Shown here: piece by piece, positions 56,020-64,000 of the stretch | Position numbering within the stretch: the stretch's first letter is position 1 | Layout of the letters: each line of letters starts with the position of its first letter | Assembly: GCA_037954325.1 (NCBI GenBank) | Contig: JBBMNZ010000017.1 | Coordinates: 14,461,501-14,525,500 of the forward strand | Reading direction: 5' to 3' | DNA length: 64,000 bases | Source: Fistularia commersonii | Taxonomy: Eukaryota; Chordata; Actinopteri; Syngnathiformes; Fistulariidae | Program-made: the position numbers and the translations under genes | The notes under the pieces: generated by a model | The model's input: the letters and a program-made list of their open reading frames with translations, nothing else | Databases searched by the model: none | What the model was told of the DNA's origin: nothing

Positions 56020-56870
56020 TTGCACATACAATATTTACAATTCTGGTATAGGACTTGGATATGTCTCCAGAGTATTTTTCATACAGTCACACAGATACAA
56101 AGAATGTCTATGATAGTGTGATTTCATTGTGTTTTTTTTTCAAACCAACACACAAACATTTGCCAAATTTAAATTCATGCAATTTCATTATGATGCTGAT
56201 GCGTGTGTTGTTCATTACATGTATTTTACACTTGACGGGTGTTACTTGGGATCCTCTTTCCTTGAGATAATTTGAAAATGCCCTTAAATTAATGGCAGCA
56301 ATGAAGTAGAAAATCTGCACCCGGTGTTTCCATGACAACACATAAAATGAAGTGCATCACTGGGTCGTTTCTTTGGTTGCTCAATTGCATTCTGATTGAT
56401 CTCATCATTGGACCTCTTCAAGGGGACACAAGCGCATTTTACATGCTTGACACAGCAGGGCTCACTCGCAGAGATGGTGCTCCAACATGCAGCACCACAT
56501 CTTCAAACGGAGAGCATGGAGATGTGGAGCAGAGAGGAAACGCTTCAAAATGGGATCTGTGGGAGGATCAAGTTCTCTGCATGGCATCAGTCAGATCTCT
56601 TGAAGCAACATTTCTATGTATCCTTTTTGCTAAAAACGCATGACTTACTGTACACACAGTCATGCCTTAAAGTTATTTGTCCAGCACTGATTTGACAATC
56701 CAGTATGATTTTTTGATTTAAACGGTTCATCTCACCCCATTTTCACCCCCCCCCCATTCTGTTGTCCTTTCTTATCCTTGATGTTGTGGTTGTTGTTCTA
56801 TCTGCTATCTATTTATTTGTAGATTTTTCTTTTTTTGCAATTTTTCAAATTGTTTTCCAATTGTCTTTGA

Positions 56871-56949
56871 ATTTATATTTATATTTATATTTATATTTAT
56901 ATTTATATTTATATTTATATTTATATTTATATTTATATTTATATTTATT
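56871..56949. repeat. (ATTTAT)n hexamer array
   Basis: About 13 tandem copies of the 6-bp unit ATTTAT. Confidence 0.97.
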
Positions 56950-56966
56950 GACGCTTATAACTTTCA

Positions 56967-56970
<4 letters not shown>

Positions 56971-56997
<27 letters not shown>

Positions 56998-57060
56998 TAT
57001 CTTATCTTATCTTATCTTATCTTATCTTATCTTATCTTATCTTATCTTATCTTATCTTAT
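56971..57060. repeat. (CTTAT)n pentamer array
   Basis: Exactly 18 uninterrupted copies of CTTAT. Confidence 0.98.
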
Positions 57061-57117
57061 AACTAGCTGTAACATCCTCCACTGCAAGTCATCTTCAACT
57101 TGCTATTGACCCAAGTA

Positions 57118-57175
57118 GATGGATGGATGGATGGATGGATGGATGGATGGATGGATGGATGGATGGATGGATGGA
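57118..57175. repeat. (GGAT)n tetramer array
   Basis: About 14 copies of GATG/GGAT, nearly perfect. Confidence 0.98.
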
Positions 57176-57494
57176 GAATGTAATGGGAGAGGAAGGAAGA
57201 GGATAGAAGACATACCAATTTGGCGGGGAAATAAAAATGGAGCAGGACAGATGTCAAAGTGGAGTATTTTGATGGGTTGCTTGCGAAGACCCTCCAATGT
57301 AAAACACGAGTTCAGCAAAATCAGTGACGAGAGTCTGCGTGCTGTTAAAGAGGTTATTCCTTAAGACAGTGTTTCTCAACCTTTTTAGAGCCACAACACA
57401 TATTTTACATTCGAAAAATCACACGGCACACCACCAAATAGATATGGCGATAACATTTGAAATGAAATAGAAAGCAACTGTAGCCTCAATCCAT

Positions 57495-57995
57495 TTACTC
57501 AGTGTGAAATCTGTCCCTGTTTGGTTGAACACAAAGCTGATAGTCTTGCAGGAACAGAGGAGAGACATGCACGAAGATTTCCTTCAACGGTTCTAAGTCT
57601 CTCTCTCTCTTTTTTTTAGCCTTTATTATTGTCACGCTTGAAAAGCCCAGCTCACGAAGGTATATTGTGGAGAAAGGGAGCAGAGCTGAAATAGCTCTAT
57701 TTGCCAGAATGGGGAACTCCTTAGCAACAGTCAGCCAGAAACTGTCCAAAGGTAGATCAGCAAAGCTCAGCTTTAGGCCAGGATTTTGTGTCAGTTCAAT
57801 TTTTTCCTTCTGCTAATGCAAAGTCATATCTTTTCCAACTGCAGTTGAACTGTATGGTTTCTTAACCCAGTCAAGGCAATCAGTGGAAAGTGAAAGGAAA
57901 TAACATGACAGCTTCTGCCCCAGAGTCTGCAGATGTTTATCTATTCTCTCACGCAGAGCAGCACAATTACAACCCTGACATTTCAAGATTGGCAC
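57495..57995 (-). pseudogene. hAT transposase C-terminal remnant (ZBED5-like)
   Basis: Two open minus-strand pieces. The upstream one (57995-57813) has LRERIDKHLQTLGQKLSCYF and L-D-W-V-K-K-P-Y. The downstream one (57749-57495) has MDSFWLTVAKEFPILANRAI followed by SALLPFSTIYLRELGFSSV, the conserved C-terminal hAT dimerisation motif (family pattern L-L-P-F-x-T-T-Y-L-C-E-x-G-F-S). The catalytic cysteine-independent DDE residues lie upstream and were not found; the usual T-T-Y-L-C-E is altered to T-I-Y-L-R-E. A frameshift separates the pieces. Confidence 0.82.
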
Positions 57996-58409
57996 TTTCC
58001 ATGTTGCCGCCAGAGCTTCAACTTCAAACGCAATCCAAATAGTTTATCTGTACTTGTGAGCAGGTTTTTCTCTCGCCCTTGCGTTCAGGTCATTCAAATA
58101 TTGAGATATATCTGCTAGATAGGCCAGTCTTGCACACCACGCATCACTTGAAAGCAACTAAGCATCATCTCACTTTCCCCGCACACCAAGCACAACGGAG
58201 ATGGCTAGGTTGGTTCCCCAGAAAAAGACCATTTCTTTTAAAATATTTATCCATCGCATCTCAGTCACTAAGACCTTAAAACACTTTATAGCCTTGACTT
58301 TGACACTTTATAGTTTTATTTGTATTTCTTATTCCCCCCCCCTTTTTCTTTTTTTTTTTTTTACCGTCAATACAATTTCCTATTTATTATTATTTTGTTT
58401 TATTTGAAA

Positions 58410-58475
58410 CACTGACACAACAATTTCCTTTGGGATAAATAAAGTTGTTCTTATTCTTTTTCTTATTCTTACTCT
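58410..58475 (+). mobile_element. LINE-type 3' tail fragment inside the hAT element
   Basis: Reads CAACAATTTCCTTTGGGATA then AATAAAGTTGTTCTTATTCT and TTTTCTTATTCTTA, nearly the same as the reverse complement of 5850-5898. It lies within the hAT copy, so it inserted later or was carried by it. Confidence 0.6.
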
Positions 58476-58851
58476 TATACACAGGTTAATTCACCACATG
58501 TTGCCATCTACTGGAAGAGCATTTAATTGTTTTCTATGTGTTGTTAACACATAGAAAGACGTACAAAGACACATTATTTGCCTTGAATAAATAATTTTTG
58601 GAGCAATCAGGAGAAAGTGGGCATTTTTCCACAGCACACCTGATGATCGCTCACAGCACGTTAATGCACCGCAGCACAGTGATTGGAAAACACTCCCCTA
58701 AGGGATAAAAAATGTATGCATATTGGTATGTGAGTATCCTTGTAAGCCCAAGCCTGTAGCCAATTCTGTAATGGTTCTGTCTGTCATGGGTAGCTTGAGG
58801 CACGCCAACAAGAATGCATGCATGCATGCTTGCAACCTTGCTCATGCATTA

Positions 58852-58886
58852 ACACACACACATACACACATATACACACACACACG
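58852..58886. repeat. (CA)n microsatellite, interrupted
   Basis: CA units interrupted by TA. Confidence 0.92.
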
Positions 58887-59143
58887 CAAAGACAATGCCA
58901 TAAGCATAAGAGGAGAAATGCACTGTCCTGAAAGTGAGAGCAAGTAGGTGTATAAATAATTGGATAATGTTGGATAATGGTGGAAAATCAGAGAAGAAGA
59001 GCAAAGAATTCTCTCTGATTAGACTGATAGGGAATTGGCTGGGTTCATTTCTTGATTACTGCTCCATATTGATCCAGTATCACACAGGAGGAACTAAGAG
59101 CTATTACTACAACAACTGATACAACACATACACAGATGCACTA

Positions 59144-59157
59144 ACACACACACACAA

Positions 59158-59225
<68 letters not shown>
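59144..59225. repeat. (CA)n microsatellite, interrupted
   Basis: About 40 CA units with two CAAA interruptions. Confidence 0.97.
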
Positions 59226-59226
<1 letters not shown>

Positions 59227-62030
59227 GAATTAAATTTACTTGAAGATGCTATCTCAAAAGGGAGATTTCTGTGAAACTGGGGCTCCTTGCTCTACTGGCC
59301 TATATTCATACATTACAAGCAACTAGTGATACAAAACGGGAACATGAGCTGATCAAATCTGAAGAAAAATCATTTAAAATTATAACATCACTACCTTTTG
59401 TAAAATTGTAAAAATTTTATTGAGGATTTTTTGGAAGCATCATTTATGTACGCATAAGAACACGTTGGCAAGTTTTCTCCGATTTTCTTGTATATGTTTT
59501 CCAGTGCTTTGTTGACATGTATTCATCTGAATATAACTGTAGATACAAAGTGCACTTATGCCCATTTTATTTCATTCTCCAGACCAACTGCTCATTGAGG
59601 TCATCTTAAAAAAAGTACGAGAAAAGACGAAAAGATACAGCGTACAATGATAAAAATAGAGGTGGGATTTGCGTACTTCTTCCAGAATTCTCCACACAGT
59701 AATCTCAGTACAACTTCAGAGAATAACAGAATGGTACTGCTTTGATAGGTCAGTACCGCTTTATTTTGCAAATGCCCGTCACAAGACTGCTATAGAGAAA
59801 GAGAAAAAAAAAAAATCCAATATGTCTTTTCACGTCATAATTACAGGTGTTTGATCTTATACACTAAATACATCACACCTTGAAAACAACGCTAATTTTA
59901 ATAGGGGGGAAATGCTGAGCGATGACATACTGTTGTTGATTCTTTAATTTAATATTCTCACACTTCAGAATATCCTCCTCCATGTTACACTTGCACGGTG
60001 AGAACATCAATGTTTTATCTGACGGGGCTTTCCTCTACCCTTCACTGAACTCTTTTTACCTCTGAGTGTGAAAAACCACATTCAAGTGAGAGTGTTAAAC
60101 GCGCCGGGTCAAGATACTGTGATTCATCCGCATGAATGTAATGAAGTATCTGAAATACACAGTTTAACTTTTCGGGATCTGAGGCTCAATATGTCTGATG
60201 AAGATAAATGGAAAAGCCTTCCAGTCACAGAAAATGATTAGCACAGCTGTTGGGTAACTCTGTTTGGGGTGTCAGACAGCACAGATATGGCAGGTTTGAT
60301 TGTATGCCATATCTTTAGTGCCAAGTCTATCTCCAAACAGCCTGTGAAAACTCCTTTTTTGGATTGAATCACGGCTGCAAAGGCTGCTTGCAGAACTCAT
60401 ATGAGGTGCCAAAAACCCAGTGAGGGGCAGACGGACAGACAGGTGGTCAAAAGTAAAAGTGAGAGTAAAATAGAGCGTGTGGTGCATACAGGCAAAAGAC
60501 AAAAGAAGACAAGAAGGAGGGCAAGGTTAAAGGTGAAGAAAGCAAAGCAGGCAGGCAGGTGTGTTCAGTGTGACAACACATCATTGGTTTTCTTGCATTG
60601 TTTGAACACGTTTGACTGTGGAGAAATGGCGCAGTCTGTAAATGTGCAGGAAAACTGTCACATGTACAAGCAGTAAAATCTTGTTAGAATTGATTCTGAC
60701 AGTGTCAGTCTGTTACAGTGGTGATAGATTAAGAGGGTAATGGAAATGGGAATATGTCGAAGAGACAGATTGCAAGATCATCCACTCCAGGGAAGGTAGA
60801 AAAAATGAATAACCTAACGTAAGTATGCAAACGTTAAAATCACAGTTTTATTTTCGGTTTCATTATTTGAGTGTGTCAGGATGACGGTTTTGAACCGTAA
60901 GTAAAAGAATCGCTCTTCTTCTCTCTCCAAAAAACACAATCATGACTTCATAAATATTCATAAAAACAAATCACTGTCTGAGTTTTGCAGCGAGATAGCT
61001 GCTTCTCGCTAAAAAAAAAAAAAAAATCACACTCACACACTCATGAAATCTTGGCTGGAATAAACAGGATTTCATTTCAAATCTCAATCAGGAGGGAGTT
61101 GCCTCTCAGAGTCCATTTATGTTCACATAGTTGAGCCGGGTATCACATGCAGGCACATGGCTACAGACAAACAACATAGTGTGTTCTGACACAAACACGC
61201 ATTCACACACACACAACTTTTTTTTTTCTTTTTCACAAGCCCTTTTTACTCATTTACAGGCAGATAATGTAGATCTGACCACAATCAACTTGAGAAAATT
61301 ACCTAAATAAACTTTGGATATCTCTACCAAAAGGCCATGCATTATAAGAACAATAGTGAATCGATTCTTTCAGACATCCAATTCACCGTGCACGGTGCAG
61401 CTAGTTCCTTCATTGTACTTTTCTCTGTTGCTTCTTTCAGTATTTTGTACTGAAGGGATATAGACACCACTTTGAAACACTGAGTCATTCTTTTAAAGCC
61501 AGCACTTGCCAATGGGTCCTGCATTTAAATCCATGCATGAAGCAAAAACAGTACATTATAGATAAGGAGTGCTGTATGTGTCTGCAATGCGTACATATTT
61601 TAATAAGATATATATAAAGACTGTATATTGCCTGTATATTACTGGTTCAGTTGGAAACTTCCGCTTCACAGCGTCACCACGGCAACCAAACTGATTCATA
61701 GCCATTCAAGTCAAGATTCAAGTCCAGTCGCCACCTACGCATCTTAACTGACATATGCCATTGTTGATGATGGATTCCTGTAGAGAAAATTGTCATTTAC
61801 ATTGAGTGTTTCCCTTGGCAACCTACCCGTGTCCTCATTGGAGACAGCAGTCCCTCCATGACTGATTTAGTTGTTTCCGGTGGGCTCGGGTCCCTCAGCT
61901 GTGAATTATCCCAGTCCACAAATAGATCCTGTTAGAAATGCTGTCTCATCCTAAGAGCGAACATCTCTACAACGGTGCTCCCTACCCACACAGAGAGCCC
62001 AGTGCAGTGACAGGCACACACACACACAGA

Positions 62031-62034
<4 letters not shown>
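59226..62034. other. no gene or repeat recognised
   Basis: AT-rich with A-runs near 59807 and 61011. A lysine/arginine-rich frame at 60401-60676 reflects purine-rich DNA rather than a recognisable protein. Confidence 0.6.

Positions 62035-62083
<49 letters not shown>
62035..62083. repeat. (GT)n microsatellite
   Basis: About 24 uninterrupted GT units. Confidence 0.98.
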
Positions 62084-62087
<4 letters not shown>

Positions 62088-62191
62088 TGGGAAAGGGGAG
62101 AGGGGGCAGTGCCAGACTCCTAGTGTTTCTCCTCCCGTGGACCTGTCATTTGGTATATGATCTTGCCGAGCACGAGTGCGATGTCCAAACG

Positions 62192-62194
<3 letters not shown>

Positions 62195-62251
<57 letters not shown>
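62195..62251. repeat. (CT)n microsatellite
   Basis: About 28 uninterrupted TC units, 110 bp from the preceding (GT)n. Confidence 0.98.
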
Positions 62252-62254
<3 letters not shown>

Positions 62255-62911
62255 TCTTGTTCTCCCCCTCACTGTGCCGTTCTCATTCTCTCTCTCACAC
62301 TCTCCCTCATTGCCTCAAGCTACATTTGTTCCCTTCAATGTGGCAAATGATTGCAGGTTTCTTTTTTCATAGTACTGCTTTCCTATGCTTACCCAACCCC
62401 CCCCTCGAAACCTATACACGCATCATTTTCCCATTCCAACTTTCCTGTTACCTGTCGAGTACTAAATCCCACCTTAATTGGGTGTCAGGGTGTATATTTG
62501 CGTGTGTGTTTGATTTAGTGCAATAAATGGAGAACGAACAAGAAAGAGACAGAGAATTATAAGAGAGGGCACTCTCAGGGGCCATTGTCCCTTCAGACAA
62601 TAGTAGCCCTTAATCGCCTAGCAACCTGAGCAGCCTCTATTCTCTTAATAGACAAGAGCATGAGTCACTCCCTCGAACACACAAACACAAACTGCGTTTC
62701 ATCTACACACAGTTTACATCCTTACCTAGCTGGATATGACTGCATAGAGCAAATGATAGGTGACAAACCATATTAAGGGCTATTTTCAAAGTTGATGAAT
62801 ATTTGATCGTTTGATTTGGTTCATTAATATAAGTAGCATTGAATATGCATCTTCATGCATTAAACATGTGTGTATGCAAGGTGTGTGTATGTCTGCTTAT
62901 GGGTCATAATG

Positions 62912-62991
62912 TTGTTTTTTCCTTTCGTCTTTTCTCTTCAGGAGTCGCCACAGCGAATCGACCTTTTCCATCTAACCCTATTCTCTGTATC
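62912..62991 (-). mobile_element. RTE-clade LINE, copy 5 (extreme 3' tail only)
   Basis: On the minus strand it reads GATACAGAGAATAGGGTTAG, then TCGATTCGCTGTGGCGACTC and CTGAAGAGAAAAGACGAAAG. The coding part matches the end of copy 2 (E-N-R-V-R-W then a stop) and the tail matches copy 1. About 80 bp, a typical heavily 5'-truncated insertion. Confidence 0.82.
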
Positions 62992-63151
62992 CTATGTATT
63001 GGTGATAACGTCTTTCCTTTAAAATGGACAAAATCATGGACAAATCATTACCTCCTGACCAGATATTGTTGTTACCATGGTAACATTATGATTTAGGACG
63101 GGAGCACGGAGAAATGGTCGGACCATTACAAGATATAGGCAGGCAGACAAG

Positions 63152-63206
<55 letters not shown>
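63152..63206. repeat. compound (TA)n(TG)n microsatellite
   Basis: About 10 TA units, then TGTA, then about 15 TG units. Confidence 0.97.
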
Positions 63207-63209
<3 letters not shown>

Positions 63210-64000
63210 CAAATGCATTAAACCTACCCCCACTGCTTTGACATTAAGCTGGATTCAACTGTTTTACAAAAAAAGAGACCCCGGGTCCTGTTTAAACGAC
63301 TTGAACCTGAATCGCAGGACACCACAATTCGTTTTTATGATATTCTCCTTTTTCTTTCTCAGTTATTTACGGCCAAGTACTTCTCTGTTGACACAGATAT
63401 GAGAAAACACGATCCACAAGCATTACAATTACCAAGGTAATAAGCCACAATGGACATCATCAGTGATGATCAGTCATTTTATTTGTCCCTTCACTTTGCT
63501 GTGTCCACACATACACACATGTTTGAATTAAACAATTTTTCAGTTGAACACTTTGCATTCTTCTTCTTTTTTTTCCTTTCGGCTGTTATGCAGATCTACA
63601 AAATGAAGATATGGAATCTGATCGAGGAAGAACTTTTGACTCGACATTATCGGAAACATATAATTCGACTATAAAATATAGTTAAGTTGCATTATGTAAA
63701 GCCAAACTATCAAGCTGGAAATACAGCAACATCATTTTAGCTGGGACTACACCTGAAATGAAGACTTGTTTGCAGATAAGATGTCAGTTGCAGCGCTATT
63801 CTTTGACACGCTGTAGACTCAGACTGGTTTCCTGCAGCGCTACAGCCCAGAGTGACTCCAAACAGGGCAATTTATATGCCTATTTATAATTTTAATATGC
63901 TAATCTTTTTGAGGAAGGGTGTCAACTTTTATGATCCGCATTTTCTGGTTAAATACCCCATTGAGATTTACTCTACAAACACTATGAAACGGCATCACCA
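63207..64000. other. no gene or repeat recognised
   Basis: AT-rich sequence to the right edge. The minus-strand frmd4a transcript, if it starts further upstream, would pass through here as intron. Confidence 0.55.

Larger units (their letters stand above)
57367..58695 (-). mobile_element. hAT transposon, decayed, with transposase remnants
   Basis: The left end CAGTGTTTCTCAACCTTTTT and the reverse complement of the right end (GAGTGTTTTCCAATCACTGT) form imperfect terminal inverted repeats. Flanks CCTTAAGA (57359-57366) and CCCTAAGG (58696-58703) match at 6 of 8 positions, fitting an 8-bp hAT duplication. The interior carries minus-strand transposase fragments, so the left end is the 3' end. 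A LINE-type tail inside it (58.4 kb) shows a later insertion. Once autonomous, now dead. Confidence 0.85.

Noticed and set aside
60401..60676. 91-codon K/R-rich plus frame
   Set aside because: Reflects purine-rich DNA; no domain, splice site or conservation evidence visible.

Overview
This window is non-coding-rich vertebrate nuclear DNA, almost certainly from a ray-finned (teleost) fish. It has no bacterial gene layout. Coding exons are tiny, flanked by GT/AG splice sites, and lie in a sea of (CA)n, (GA)n and (TA)n microsatellites. Repeats are typical of fish: RTE-clade LINE fragments, tRNA-derived SINEs, LINE-type 3' tails ending in AATAAAGT, and hAT elements with GGCCCGCGGGCC ends. All identifications come from reading the sequence and from family knowledge; no database was searched.

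The one gene that can be named is frmd4a (FERM domain-containing protein 4A), read on the minus strand. Two consecutive coding exons of its FERM F1 lobe are unambiguous: 8199-8264 (22 codons, starting MTEGRRCQVHLLDERKLELL) and 2507-2601 (31 codons plus 2 bases, containing LLDLVASHFNLKEKEYFG). Both have clean splice sites and matching phase. The rest of the gene runs off the left edge of the window. The window is therefore the 5' part of frmd4a with its very large first introns and probable alternative starts: a proximal CpG-rich block (10.46-11.29 kb) with a possible untranslated first exon; a distal CpG-rich block (34.85-35.36 kb) with a candidate 31-codon first exon (ATG at 35052, phase-0 donor at 34959); and, further upstream, two phase-consistent exon-like segments (46402-46541 and 46030-46070) that would also splice in phase 0 into the 8199-8264 exon.

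Layout, left to right: 1-8.3 kb, two sure frmd4a exons and a 5'-truncated RTE LINE (3.77-5.29 kb). 8.3-34.8 kb, intron with a CpG-rich block, RTE copy 2, a decayed hAT element, two SINEs, long microsatellites, a palindrome-rich AT/CA tract and a second hAT element. 34.8-35.4 kb, the distal CpG-rich block and candidate first exon. 35.4-46 kb, a SINE, RTE copy 3, and a three-layer nest in which the longest RTE copy (39.9-42.66 kb) carries a retroposon and a hAT element with a perfect 8-bp target duplication. 46-46.6 kb, the unassigned exon pair. 46.6-64 kb, mostly microsatellites and transposon debris: a possible transposase fragment, hAT copies at 52.8 and 57.4-58.7 kb (the latter with transposase remnants), a palindromic MITE at 55.1 kb, three adjacent microsatellites at 56.9-57.2 kb and an RTE 3' tail at 62.9 kb.

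No intact mobile-element gene, CRISPR array, rRNA or functional tRNA was seen. I found no evidence of a novel multi-gene system. The most informative leads are the alternative 5' ends of frmd4a and the nested transposon stratigraphy.
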